A DNA stretch of 14,366 nucleotides from Bacteroidales bacterium (GCA_003155705.1 PMEC01000255.1:1-14366); one strand, 5' to 3'. Shown: positions 1 to 8,895, counted from the first letter of the stretch. Notes: generated by a model from the sequence alone, not told the origin. Numbers and translations are program-made.

Positions 1-867
1 CTTCAATCAGTTGTGGATCCTTATGCGAGAGCTGATTTCTTTTTCACAGTCGGGAAAGACCCGGTCACGGGCAAGTTTAGTGAAGATCTGGAGGAGGGAT
101 ATCTTACTACACTTTCCTTACCGGCACATTTGCAATTAAAAGTAGGAAAGTTTAAAAGCGCAATGGGAAGGATTAACCCTGTGCATTCACATGCTTTACC
201 ATTTATAAGCTTGCCCACTGCTTATGAAAATTATTTTGGTGAAGGTATAAATGATGAGGGAGCTTCATTGAGCTGGCTTGTTCCAAATCATCTTTTTTAT
301 CAGGAACTTGTGGTACAACTTACCGATGGACCAATTGATAATCCGAGTTTTTCGAGAAGCCCGGGGAACACCTATCTTGAACTGGCCCATTTAAAAAACT
401 TTTTCGATCTTTCATCGAATGCTACGTTGGAGCTGGGTTTTTCAGGCGTTACAGGCGCCAACTTCTATGATCAAAGGACTAATATTGCAGCTATAGATCT
501 CACTTATAAATGGAAACCAGTACAGTTCAATACTTACCAATCCTTTACATGGCAGTCGGAGACCTATTTCAGTAACGCAAACATTGCAAAAGACAAAGCT
601 GTCAATTCTTTCGGGATGTATTCGTTTATTAATTTTCAATTCTCCAGGCGCTTCTTTTTTACCGGCATGTATAGCTATTCAAATAAACCCTATTCCGCAA
701 GTACCAGGGAAAACTCTTATTCGACTACCATTGGATGGTACGCTACCGAATTTCAGAAATTGGAAATTGAAGGAAAGACTATCTCAGGCAATATGGAAAA
801 AGAACAGAACCAGATCCTGCTTCGATGGATTTTTGTTATTGGAACACATGGAGCTCATCAATATTAA
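1..867 (+). CDS. Outer-membrane beta-barrel (porin-like) protein, 3' part, linked to metal uptake
   Basis: The reading frame is open from base 1 (first codons read L-Q-S-V-V-D-P-Y), so the start lies outside the window and 288 residues are visible. The GTG at 13 is an internal valine, not a start. The chain alternates polar and aromatic/hydrophobic residues, is rich in Tyr, Phe, Ser and Asn, has no long hydrophobic helix, and ends in an aromatic residue (...GAHQY). These are marks of an outer-membrane beta-barrel. Segments such as LQLKVGKFKSAMGRINPVH and the FFGEGIND-like stretch near residues 75-85 resemble barrel proteins I associate with zinc-uptake operons, but I cannot name the family with certainty. 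The ZnuA-like gene starts 17 nt downstream on the same strand, so the two are probably co-transcribed. The inferred role is passage of metal or a metal complex across the outer membrane. It could instead be a general porin. Confidence 0.7.
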   Translation, partial: LQSVVDPYARADFFFTVGKDPVTGKFSEDLEEGYLTTLSLPAHLQLKVGKFKSAMGRINPVHSHALPFISLPTAYENYFGEGINDEGASLSWLVPNHLFYQELVVQLTDGPIDNPSFSRSPGNTYLELAHLKNFFDLSSNATLELGFSGVTGANFYDQRTNIAAIDLTYKWKPVQFNTYQSFTWQSETYFSNANIAKDKAVNSFGMYSFINFQFSRRFFFTGMYSYSNKPYSASTRENSYSTTIGWYATEFQKLEIEGKTISGNMEKEQNQILLRWIFVIGTHGAHQY

Positions 868-884
868 TTATTAAATATAAGACA

Positions 885-1787
885 ATGAAACTAAAAATAG
901 TATTTATCCTTCTCACATGTATCGGAACTACTGCAGTCGGTGCGACAAAAATTAATGTAGTTACTACAACCGCTGATTTAAAGAGCATTACTGAATTAAT
1001 TGGCGGTGATAAAGTGGATGTTTCTTCAATCGCCACAGGTTATCAGAATCCACATTTTGTGGATCCAAAACCAAGTTATATTATCAAACTCTCAAGGGCA
1101 GATATGTTTGTGACTGTCGGACTGGATCTTGAGACAGGCTGGTCTCCGCAACTTCTTTCAAGTTCACGGAATCTGAAAATTCAAAAGGGAAGCAATGGTT
1201 ATGTCGATGCCTCTGTCGGTGTGGTTTTGATGCAAGTGCCTTCAGTCATCAATCGTGGTGAAGGCGATATTCACATTTTTGGCAATCCTCATTATTGGTT
1301 AGATCCGATTAATGGGAAACAGATCGCAAAGAATATTTGTGAAGGTCTTGAAAAAATTTCTCCAGAGAATAAAGCTTTTTTTGAAGCTAATCTTAATGCC
1401 TTTAATACCAAAATTGATTTTAAATTAAAGGAATGGGAAATGAAAATGGCTCCATACAAAGGCGTAAAGATTATTGCTTATCACAACGAATGGTGTTATT
1501 TTGAACAACGATTCGGTTTAGAAATTGCTGATTTCCTTGAGCCAAAACCAGGTATTCCCCCCACGCCAACTCAAATTGTAAAAATTATTTCCGAAATAAA
1601 AAACAATGCTATTAAAGTAATTATTTCATCGCCATATTTTACAACATCTTCTTCAGATGTGGTTTCAAAACAAACAGGTGCAAAAACTATAGTACTGGGA
1701 ACCTCAGTGGGAGCATTCGACAGTATCAAAGATTATTTTGATCTATTTGATTACGATATTGATAAATTAATCCAGGGATTTAATTAA
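885..1787 (+). CDS. znuA: Periplasmic metal-binding protein of a zinc-type ABC transporter (ZnuA/TroA family)
   Basis: A 300-residue cluster A-I solute-binding protein that should capture Zn2+ (possibly Mn2+ or Fe2+) in the periplasm and pass it to the permease. The ATG at 885 is chosen over the in-frame ATG at 825 because it gives a proper signal peptide (MKLKIVFILLTCIGTTAVGA, residues 1-20); the longer form would overlap the upstream gene and bury the signal. Visible family features: INVVTTTADL at 23-32, and candidate metal ligands His57 (QNPHF), His136 (GNPHYWLDP) and His200 (YHNEW). A fourth acidic ligand is expected near Asp279-Asp289. EPKPGIPPTP at 219-228 is a strong family signature. 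The long His-rich loop of many proteobacterial ZnuA proteins is absent; only His130 sits in the short loop before GNPH. No clear Shine-Dalgarno precedes the start. Metal identity is inferred, not shown. Confidence 0.9.
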   Translation: MKLKIVFILLTCIGTTAVGATKINVVTTTADLKSITELIGGDKVDVSSIATGYQNPHFVDPKPSYIIKLSRADMFVTVGLDLETGWSPQLLSSSRNLKIQKGSNGYVDASVGVVLMQVPSVINRGEGDIHIFGNPHYWLDPINGKQIAKNICEGLEKISPENKAFFEANLNAFNTKIDFKLKEWEMKMAPYKGVKIIAYHNEWCYFEQRFGLEIADFLEPKPGIPPTPTQIVKIISEIKNNAIKVIISSPYFTTSSSDVVSKQTGAKTIVLGTSVGAFDSIKDYFDLFDYDIDKLIQGFN

Positions 1788-1880
1788 ATATTTATTTGAT
1801 CAATTAATCAGTCATTCAGGTTTAATTCATCAGAACACTTTCCAATTAATTTCACAAATAACTATTAAAAAAAGAAAAGT

Positions 1881-2717
1881 ATGTTTGAAATGTTCAGTTT
1901 AAATTTTATGGTGCAGGCATTCATAATTTCATTGATAACAGGTTTGTTTTTATCTTACCTTGGAATTCATGTAGTTGGCCGGGGAATTGTTTTTGTCGAT
2001 CTTGCACTTGGACAGATTTCATCGTTCGGTGGTGCGTTCGCAGCTTTTGTTGGGTATGGATTAACAACTGTTCCCCTGGTGTTTACACTCCTTGTAGCAT
2101 TATTAATTTCAATGATTGATATCCGGGATAAGCGATTAAAACTTGAAGCTATCATTGGAATAATTTATGCATTCTCTTCAGCTGCCACTGTTATGCTTAT
2201 TTCAAAGACTCCTCATGGTGATTCAGATATACAGGCAGTATTGTTTGGAGATATCCTTTCTGTGAATATTCAACAAATTACCATTACAGGAATTATTTTT
2301 AGTGTACTGGCGCTTATGCATATTATTTTTCAGAAAAAATTCTTTGAACTTACCAGCAGTTTTGAAACAAATAGAATTGTGAAAAATGGGTTCAATCTCT
2401 GGAATTTTTTGTTTTATGTTTCTATAGGTTTATCAATTGTTTTTGCTGTAAAGATCAGTGGAGTTATACCGGTTTTTTCCTTTTTGATTATTCCCTCTGT
2501 TTGTGCCATTATGCTCGCAGGGTCTAATAAGGCAGTAATTATTATTGCAATGTTTGTAAGCTTCCTGGGAAGTTTCTTGGGTTTAAATGTATCTTTCCAT
2601 TTTGATTTTCCAGCCGGATCATCAATTGTAGCAGTATTGGGATCTATCTTTATTTTGGTATCAGCGATTTCATTAACAAAACGTTTTCTTCTGAAAAAGG
2701 ATAAAATCACTTCTTAA
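1881..2717 (+). CDS. znuB: Metal ABC transporter membrane permease (ZnuB family, ABC-3)
   Basis: A 278-residue, strongly hydrophobic protein with about seven to nine predicted membrane helices, matching the usual size of ABC-3 permeases. It would form the inner-membrane channel for metal delivered by the preceding binding protein. Family landmarks are the conserved segment VGRGIVFVDLALGQISSFGG near residues 32-51, the EAIIGIIYAFSSAATVML segment around 89-106 that includes the coupling region, and the C-terminal helices with PVFSFLIIPSVCAI. The start at 1881 is preceded by an A-rich stretch containing AAAAG; the Met four codons in (1890) is an alternative. It follows znuA by 93 nt, a gap too small to hold another gene and without a clear promoter. 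The partner ATPase gene is missing from this position. Convergent with the efflux operon, which ends 41 nt downstream. Confidence 0.9.
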   Translation: MFEMFSLNFMVQAFIISLITGLFLSYLGIHVVGRGIVFVDLALGQISSFGGAFAAFVGYGLTTVPLVFTLLVALLISMIDIRDKRLKLEAIIGIIYAFSSAATVMLISKTPHGDSDIQAVLFGDILSVNIQQITITGIIFSVLALMHIIFQKKFFELTSSFETNRIVKNGFNLWNFLFYVSIGLSIVFAVKISGVIPVFSFLIIPSVCAIMLAGSNKAVIIIAMFVSFLGSFLGLNVSFHFDFPAGSSIVAVLGSIFILVSAISLTKRFLLKKDKITS

Positions 2718-2758
2718 TCCTGATTTCCAATTGATTGAAAAATGCGCCCTCAGATAGT

Positions 2759-5700
2759 TCAGGTTTTTCGTTGTAATGCTAACCTGTTCGATTTACGACG
2801 TTGTCTTCTTATATTCCGGGAATAGATCACAATGTACATTACCGGTATCAAGATCAGAGTCAGGAATGTTGCGAAACTTAGCCCAAATATGATTGTCCAG
2901 GATAATGGTCCGAAGAACATTACATTATCTCCTCCAAAATGCAGATGTGGATTTAAATCTGTCAGCAATGTGGGAAAATTAATGTTCATCCCGATCGCCA
3001 GAGGAATCAGACCCAGGATAGTAGCCGTTGCTGTCAGTACTACAGGAGTAATACGAGTCAAACCGGCCTGAATAATCGCTTTGCGAGTTTTAACTCCCTG
3101 TGCTTTTAATCTATCGGTAAACTCGACCAGCAGTATTCCGTTTCTGACTACTATTCCTGACAGAGCAACAATTCCCATTCCTGTCATTATAATTGAAATA
3201 GTCATGCCGAAGATCATATAACCCAACAACACTCCAATCAGGCTGAAAATAACTTCAGATACGATAATCAGAGCTTTAGACATTGAGTTAAATTGCGTAA
3301 TCAGTATGAACATAATAAGGAACAGACAAAGAATCATTGCTTTTGAAAGGAACAGCATCGATTCCGCCTGATCTTCCTGCTCGCCTGTGATGCGGATATC
3401 AATATCCGATGGTTTTGCAAACTGAGGGATCACTTTACGAAGCTGGGCATTTATCAGGTTTGCATTGTATCCATCCAGTACGTTTGACGAGAGGGTAACT
3501 ACCCGTTTCAGGTTAAGGCGGTTAATCTGCCCATAACTGTTCACATAAGCGACATGAGCAACTACTGAAAGAGGAATCTGTCTCAGAATACCTGAATTCA
3601 TATCCCTGTAAGTAATTGTAAGATTTAGCAGCTGTTCGAGATCTTTGCGTTGATTTTCCTCAAATCGCAGCATTATTGAATACTGGTCCTCGCCCTCCCG
3701 GTATTTGGATACCTCCTTCCCAAGCTGACCTGTACGGATTGCATCACCAACGACAGCAGCAGTAATACCCTCAGTATTTGCTCTTTCACGGTCAAGATTA
3801 ATAATTATCTCCGGCTTGGTTGTGGCAAAATCAGATTTTAATTCCTCAATACCAGCTATCTGTAATGAATCAACATATCGTTTAAAGAGTTCAGAAGTTA
3901 AAGCAAGCCGCGCCAGGTCCTCCCCTGCTATTTCGATATTTATTGGTTTTCCCGTAGGAGGTCCCATTTTTATTTTATCGACAACTATTTCAGCCCCTGG
4001 GATATCCTTCAATACCTCACGCATTTTATTCATGTATTCACCTGTACTTTGCCCTTTTCTGTACTTATACTCAACAAAATTGACAGCGATCTTTGCCAGG
4101 TTTGATGATTTGCTTGAATTATCGAAACTATTGTCTGAGGCAAGAAATGCAACATTCGTGACAACTGATTCCACAATTGGATTTTTTTCACCAAGGACAC
4201 TCATGATCCGGTGCTCTGCAATAAGGGCAACAGAATCTGTCACATCTATCTGAGTCCCTACGGGCATCTTGATAAAAGTGTTAATTGTATTTGGTTCATT
4301 ATTGGGGAAGAAAACCACCTTAGGTTTTACAATATTATTCAGGACCATTGTAAACACGAAGAGTGCTATCATACCCCCGAGTAAGTAACCCGGTCTCTTT
4401 CCCTTTAAAACCCATACAAGAGTATTTTCATATCTCCTCATCAGTGCGGGAATAAAATGGGACTGAAATTTTCTCAGGACCTTATAGCCGAATAGCTCAT
4501 GACCAAGGAAAGAAATTGCAATGAATAATGTCAGATTACCAATTCCTCTGGCCCCAAACAGATAAAAGGGTAATGATATCAGTAATATTATGGCAGTAGT
4601 CCTGAATACATTGCGTCTGTTAACAGGAGCATCTTCATCATCAAGTTTCATGAAATCGACAGCAAATACCGGATTAAATATATATGCTACTATTAATGAT
4701 GCAAAAAGTGTGATGATGAGTGTAACCGGGATAAAAACCATAAATTCTCCGACTACCCCTGGCCAGAATGCCAGAGGAAAGAACGGAGCAAGTGTTGTAA
4801 GAGTGCCTGAAAGTATAGGAACAAAGACTTCTCCCGCCGCAAACTTGGCTGATGAGGTAATGTCCATTTTAGTTATCCTGTGAATACGATGAGTATTCTC
4901 GATCACCACAATAGCATCGTCAACAACAATCCCGAGTGCAAAAATAAATGCGAACATCACAAGCATATTCATAGTAAAACCAATCCAAGGCAGAAAAATG
5001 AATGCTATAGCCATGGATAAAGGGACAGATAAAGCAACAAAAAGGGCATTTACAAGACCCATGAAAAACATCAGGACGATGGTAACAAAAATGAATCCAA
5101 GTATTATAGTATTATTTAGTTCATTTACAGTATTCCGGGTATTGCGTGACTGGTCACCTGTAACCTGAACAATAAGATTGGACGGAAGCTTGGTCTGCTG
5201 CATGTCTGTGATGATCGCCTTTATCTTGTCAGATGCATCAAGCAGATTCTGTCCGCTCTTCTTTATTACATTAAGTGTCACAACATTTTTACCGTCATAA
5301 CGGGCGTAATTTTCCGGTTGATGAAAACCATCATGGATAGTAGCAATATCTCTTAATTTTATTAGTGCCCCACTTGAGGTATTTACTACAATATTCTTTA
5401 TCTCATCAATATTTGTTACTTCACCGACAACTCTTATGGAGCGACTCATTTGCTGCAGATCTATATTGCCGCCGGAAACGGTCATATTATTAAGACTCAC
5501 TGCCTGTTCCACATCTCTGAATGTAAGACTGGCAGCTTTCATCTTATACATATCTATATCAATCTGAATCTCACGTGTAAGAGCCCCACCTATTTCAACC
5601 CGCGTAATCTCTTTAAGACTTTCAATCCTGTCCTGCATTTCGTCGGCATATTTTTTCAGACGATCCAGGGGGATGTCACCGGATAAATTTATATACTGGA

Positions 5701-6139
5701 TTGGTATCTCTGACAGATCTATCTCCATAACTGATGGTTCAATAAAAGAAGGATCTGTAGGTAAATCTTTTTTTGTCTTATCTACAGCATCTTTAACTTT
5801 CTGTTTAGCGTCTTTAATCTCAATTCCGGTATTAAACTCAACAATTATAGCTGAAAAGTCCTGTACGGAACGGGAGGTTATTTTTTTTACACCGCTTATA
5901 GATTTGAGGTTCTTTTCCAGAGGTCGCGTCACCAGGTTCTCCATATCGGCGGGTGAGGTTCCGGGATAAATTGAGTTAATATTTATCATCGGAATCACAA
6001 TATCGGGGATTTGCTCTTTAGGAACTGTATAATAGTTAATTATACCAAATACCGATATTATAAATACCAGAACATAAACACTGATCTTGTTGTCGATTGC
6101 CCAGCTGGTAGCAAAAAACTCTTTAAACTTTTTTTCCAT
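2759..6139 (-). CDS. RND efflux pump inner-membrane permease (AcrB-like)
   Basis: A 1126-residue proton-driven RND transporter, the inner-membrane engine of the tripartite pump. Helix 1 spans about residues 19-37, followed by the typical P-x-E-x-x-P-D-I-V-I-P entry to the first porter domain. TM2-TM6 lie near 340-495, the second porter domain near 605-925, and TM8-TM12 near 930-1105. The proton-relay pair is intact in GIVVDDAIVVIEN (Asp407-Asp408). The position of the AcrB TM10 lysine holds Arg999 (VVRNGILLVEF), as in many Bacteroidota homologues. It is longer than AcrB because of an additional hydrophobic pair at about 511-550 between TM6 and TM7, and a loop at about 1051-1080 between TM11 and TM12. 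Asp407-Asp408 argues for organic substrates rather than CusA-type metal export; the actual substrate is unknown. Third gene of the operon, 46 nt after the adaptor. Confidence 0.95.
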   Translation of the reverse strand: MEKKFKEFFATSWAIDNKISVYVLVFIISVFGIINYYTVPKEQIPDIVIPMININSIYPGTSPADMENLVTRPLEKNLKSISGVKKITSRSVQDFSAIIVEFNTGIEIKDAKQKVKDAVDKTKKDLPTDPSFIEPSVMEIDLSEIPIQYINLSGDIPLDRLKKYADEMQDRIESLKEITRVEIGGALTREIQIDIDMYKMKAASLTFRDVEQAVSLNNMTVSGGNIDLQQMSRSIRVVGEVTNIDEIKNIVVNTSSGALIKLRDIATIHDGFHQPENYARYDGKNVVTLNVIKKSGQNLLDASDKIKAIITDMQQTKLPSNLIVQVTGDQSRNTRNTVNELNNTIILGFIFVTIVLMFFMGLVNALFVALSVPLSMAIAFIFLPWIGFTMNMLVMFAFIFALGIVVDDAIVVIENTHRIHRITKMDITSSAKFAAGEVFVPILSGTLTTLAPFFPLAFWPGVVGEFMVFIPVTLIITLFASLIVAYIFNPVFAVDFMKLDDEDAPVNRRNVFRTTAIILLISLPFYLFGARGIGNLTLFIAISFLGHELFGYKVLRKFQSHFIPALMRRYENTLVWVLKGKRPGYLLGGMIALFVFTMVLNNIVKPKVVFFPNNEPNTINTFIKMPVGTQIDVTDSVALIAEHRIMSVLGEKNPIVESVVTNVAFLASDNSFDNSSKSSNLAKIAVNFVEYKYRKGQSTGEYMNKMREVLKDIPGAEIVVDKIKMGPPTGKPINIEIAGEDLARLALTSELFKRYVDSLQIAGIEELKSDFATTKPEIIINLDRERANTEGITAAVVGDAIRTGQLGKEVSKYREGEDQYSIMLRFEENQRKDLEQLLNLTITYRDMNSGILRQIPLSVVAHVAYVNSYGQINRLNLKRVVTLSSNVLDGYNANLINAQLRKVIPQFAKPSDIDIRITGEQEDQAESMLFLSKAMILCLFLIMFILITQFNSMSKALIIVSEVIFSLIGVLLGYMIFGMTISIIMTGMGIVALSGIVVRNGILLVEFTDRLKAQGVKTRKAIIQAGLTRITPVVLTATATILGLIPLAIGMNINFPTLLTDLNPHLHFGGDNVMFFGPLSWTIIFGLSFATFLTLILIPVMYIVIYSRNIRRQRRKSNRLALQRKT

Positions 6140-6150
6140 GAAAATATTTA

Positions 6151-6177
6151 TTTATCCCCTGATAAAGTTATTATCAG
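6151..6177. repeat. Two mutually exclusive hairpins between adaptor and RND permease genes
   Basis: CTGATAA (6159-6165) pairs with TTATCAG (6171-6177) over a 5-nt loop, and TTTATC (6151-6156) pairs with GATAAA (6161-6166) over a 4-nt loop. Both use bases 6161-6165, so only one can form at a time. The element lies 11-38 nt before the permease ATG on the mRNA. No U tract follows. It could tune translation of the permease or processing of the message; this is inference. Confidence 0.4.
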
Positions 6178-6185
6178 AATAATAA

Positions 6186-7313
6186 TTAAAACCTGATATA
6201 TTCGCCATCTACCAGTTCCTGATAACCAACAGATATAATTCTATCTCCAACAGATAAACCCTTAAGAATCTCAGCAACACCGTTATAGCTGTTCCCGATA
6301 GTGACAGGTTGTTTGAATGCCGCATTGAATTTTTCCTTCGGACGAACAACATATACATAACTACCATCCGGATCAGTCTGAATTACATTCATTGGAGCAA
6401 GGATCGAGTTATCTGAATGGTAATCGTTTATCTGGATAATTGCAATCATATTGGCTTTTAAATCCTGTATACCATCAGTAATTCTGGTTTCTATAATAAA
6501 AGTACGGTTCACCGGATTGATGTATTTGCTGACAAAATCAACTCTGGTTTCTATCTGTTTATTTATATCAGGAAACAGGACAACCAGTTTATCTCCGACC
6601 TGAACCTTTGATGAGTATGCCTCCGATACTTCAGCGCTAACTTTAAGATTTTTAAATGCAACAACCCTGTAGGCTGCTGAACGGGGATCGGGGGAAACTA
6701 CGCCGCCGATTTTAATATTACATTCTTCAATAGTGCCATCTATAGGCGATTTGATTTTAAATTTCTCAACCTGCTGATTTAAAGAGGAAATCTGCCGCTC
6801 AAGCGATTCTTTAGTAGTTTTTGATTGCAGATATTGAACCTCACTGCCAATCTTCTGATCCCAGAGACGTTTTTGCTTATCGAACATATCTGACGCAAAT
6901 TTATACTGTGTTTCCAGACTTTCCATCTGGCTGCGATATTGCTGATCATCAATCTGGGCTAAAACCTGACCCTTGACAACTTTCTGACCCACATCTGCAA
7001 ACTTGGAAGAAACCGTACCCTGAGCTTCTGCAAAGACTGCAGCATTCTGGTCACCATCTAATTTGCCTTGCACTCTTATATAATGGTCGAATCTACTGGT
7101 TTTGACATCTGTAGTACCAACAAATTTAAATTTCTCCGGATTAACAGGATCCTTCTGTTCTGATCTCAGTTCATTCTCAAGGTTTTTAATCTTATCTGAC
7201 AGATTAGCTTGTTGTTGTTTTAGTTTTGACAGTTGTGCCTGCTTATCGCCACTACATGAATGGATAATAAACATAACTGCAAAACCTGTTATAATTAAAT
7301 TGATGGTTTTCAT
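6186..7313 (-). CDS. RND efflux periplasmic adaptor (membrane fusion) lipoprotein
   Basis: A 375-residue adaptor that should bridge the RND permease and the TolC-like channel. The N terminus is a lipoprotein signal with lipobox IHSC, giving lipidated Cys20. The residues after it (S-G-D-K) lack the acidic run that directs lipoproteins to the surface in Bacteroidetes, so inner-membrane or periplasmic anchoring is likely. Residues 24-52 form a Gln/Lys/Leu-rich coiled-coil-like segment ahead of the usual domains. The lipoyl/hairpin region follows: FAEAQGTVSSKFADVGQKV at about 93-111, an alpha-hairpin at about 125-185, and the returning lipoyl half FKIKSPIDGTIEE around 187-199. Then come a beta-barrel domain and a membrane-proximal domain ending in GLSVGDRIISVGYQEL near the C terminus. 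It lies 58 nt after the TolC-like gene and 46 nt before the permease, all one strand. Confidence 0.94.
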   Translation of the reverse strand: MKTINLIITGFAVMFIIHSCSGDKQAQLSKLKQQQANLSDKIKNLENELRSEQKDPVNPEKFKFVGTTDVKTSRFDHYIRVQGKLDGDQNAAVFAEAQGTVSSKFADVGQKVVKGQVLAQIDDQQYRSQMESLETQYKFASDMFDKQKRLWDQKIGSEVQYLQSKTTKESLERQISSLNQQVEKFKIKSPIDGTIEECNIKIGGVVSPDPRSAAYRVVAFKNLKVSAEVSEAYSSKVQVGDKLVVLFPDINKQIETRVDFVSKYINPVNRTFIIETRITDGIQDLKANMIAIIQINDYHSDNSILAPMNVIQTDPDGSYVYVVRPKEKFNAAFKQPVTIGNSYNGVAEILKGLSVGDRIISVGYQELVDGEYIRF

Positions 7314-7371
7314 ACCTGTTCTGATTTTTTATTTTTCCGAATTATTCAAAGTATATAATCTAAATAACCTA

Positions 7372-8748
7372 CTAATTACTAATACTCAAAATGCGATCGA
7401 GTTTTGCCTTGGCGTTCAAAAGTGAAAGAACTGAGTTGTAGTAGTTCGATTCTGCTGTAAGGAACTGGTTCTGGTTTTGAGTCAGTTCAAAGCTCGATGA
7501 TACCCCTTCCCGATACTTGATGACTGTTTTTTCATATACCTTTTTACTCAGGGTCATACTTTCCTTGTTGGTCGTGAAGTTGCTGAATGCCGTCTGGTAG
7601 CTGCTCAGGGCTGTTTCAAAATCCATCATTAAACCCTGTTCACCATTTTCTTTATTAAGACGCGATTTTTCCAGATCGAATTTTGCCTGACTGATCTTTG
7701 AATTACGCTGACCGCTGCTTATAATCGGAAGGCTTAATGTAACCCCAACAATATCTTTTACTGCAAAATTGAAAGATGGCTGATTTGTCTGTTCCTGATG
7801 GCGGTAAAAACTGGTTACGGTTGGCAAATATTTTGATTGTTCCATTTTCAGCAACAGAGATGCTACCTTTTCCTGATTGCTCATTATCTGGTAATCAACG
7901 CTGTTTTTTGCATTATACTCAGGCGGAGACATATATTGAATATTCCCCTTTTCAATAATTCCACGAAGACTGTCAGTCAACTCCAATGGTTGATTGAAGT
8001 CAACGCCAAGCTGGAATTTCAGAAGTTTCATCGAAATCTCCTTCTGCGACTCAACTGAATTAATAAGTGTCTGGATGTTAGAGCTGTTTATTTTAATCTG
8101 ATCGACATCAGTCTCTTCATTTAAACCTTGCTGATTCATCTTGACCATTTCGCCATAGGTTTGGTTTACCGATTTCAGACTTTCATTCAACACTCGGTCA
8201 TTCTCACTAAGGACCAGAATAAGATAATAAGTATCTGCAACGGACTCTTTTGTCTGGGCCTCAGTTTTGACAAGAGCTTTCTCCGTAACCTGTTTCGCAA
8301 TCTGAACTGCCTTGACACCTATGAAATACTGACCGCTGAAAATCAGTTGAGATAGTGTAAGATTAATTATTGCATTGTTCTTTACACCCAATGCAAAAGG
8401 AGGTGAGTTCGGATAATGATCCAAAATATTTTGTTTAGTAAGAAACCCATCTGGTAATGCATTTACATCCAGATAGGGTCCCAGACTAAGTTCAGGAACA
8501 ACAAACTGATGCTGATAATTTATATCGAAATTAAGCTGTGGAAATCCAGTTGCAAGGTTTTCCCATATCTTTTTTTCCATTGACTTAACATCAATTTTTG
8601 CTGATTGAACTGATCGATTATACTGAAGCGCATAATTCTGGGCCTCAGATATTGAAAGTTTAAGCATATCTTTGTTATCCTGACTAAATCCTTTAGTAAT
8701 TAGTCCCAGAATTACAAAGGTCAAAAGACATTTTCGCGTCAATTTCAT
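7372..8748 (-). CDS. TolC-family outer-membrane efflux channel
   Basis: A 458-residue outer-membrane factor, close to the usual length of TolC/OEP proteins. A signal peptide is visible (MKLTRKCLLTFVILGLITKG, likely cleaved after FSQ at about residue 23). The first OEP repeat starts with LSISEAQNYALQYNRSVQSA, and the second covers roughly the C-terminal 200 residues with long amphipathic helices and the typical ending with YNSVLSLLNAKAKLDRILSI. Trimers of such proteins make the exit duct used by the adaptor and RND permease encoded just downstream. This is the first gene of the operon; a good Bacteroidota promoter lies about 115 nt before its ATG. The short hydrophobic turn sequences are typical for the family, and I see no truncation or frameshift. 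Confidence 0.93.
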   Translation of the reverse strand: MKLTRKCLLTFVILGLITKGFSQDNKDMLKLSISEAQNYALQYNRSVQSAKIDVKSMEKKIWENLATGFPQLNFDINYQHQFVVPELSLGPYLDVNALPDGFLTKQNILDHYPNSPPFALGVKNNAIINLTLSQLIFSGQYFIGVKAVQIAKQVTEKALVKTEAQTKESVADTYYLILVLSENDRVLNESLKSVNQTYGEMVKMNQQGLNEETDVDQIKINSSNIQTLINSVESQKEISMKLLKFQLGVDFNQPLELTDSLRGIIEKGNIQYMSPPEYNAKNSVDYQIMSNQEKVASLLLKMEQSKYLPTVTSFYRHQEQTNQPSFNFAVKDIVGVTLSLPIISSGQRNSKISQAKFDLEKSRLNKENGEQGLMMDFETALSSYQTAFSNFTTNKESMTLSKKVYEKTVIKYREGVSSSFELTQNQNQFLTAESNYYNSVLSLLNAKAKLDRILSISN

Positions 8749-8862
8749 ACTTATACTATTTATCGAAATTATTCTCTGAATCTTTTATTTCTTTCTAAAA
8801 CATTATTTATCTTTTGGTTGCATCAAAACAGCACATTTCTAGCAGGGCTGTCTTTCGCGCCG

Positions 8863-8894
8863 CAAAAGTATAATCAAAAAACCCAGGAAACAAA
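8863..8894 (-). promoter_or_regulatory. Bacteroidota-type promoter of the efflux operon
   Basis: On the minus strand, TTTG (8891-8894) and TACTTTTG (8863-8870) are separated by 20 nt, matching the -33 TTTG / -7 TAnnTTTG consensus of Bacteroidota vegetative promoters. The -7 box runs straight into CGGCGCG, a common look for such promoters. Transcription would start near 8857 and leave a leader of about 110 nt before the TolC-like gene. No other equally good candidate lies in the 8749-9035 gap. Confidence 0.7.
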
Positions 8895-8895
8895 T

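Noticed and set aside
825..884. Longer znuA start at 825
   Set aside because: It overlaps the upstream gene and places a non-signal segment before a clean signal peptide that begins at 885.
2718..2758. Bidirectional terminator between the convergent zinc and efflux operons
   Set aside because: No stem of useful length is visible in the 41-nt gap.
2759..8748. Heavy-metal (CusCBA-type) efflux system, tempting because both flanks carry metal uptake genes
   Set aside because: The permease has the VDDAIVVIEN motif of organic-compound pumps, and the adaptor shows no Met/His-rich metal site.
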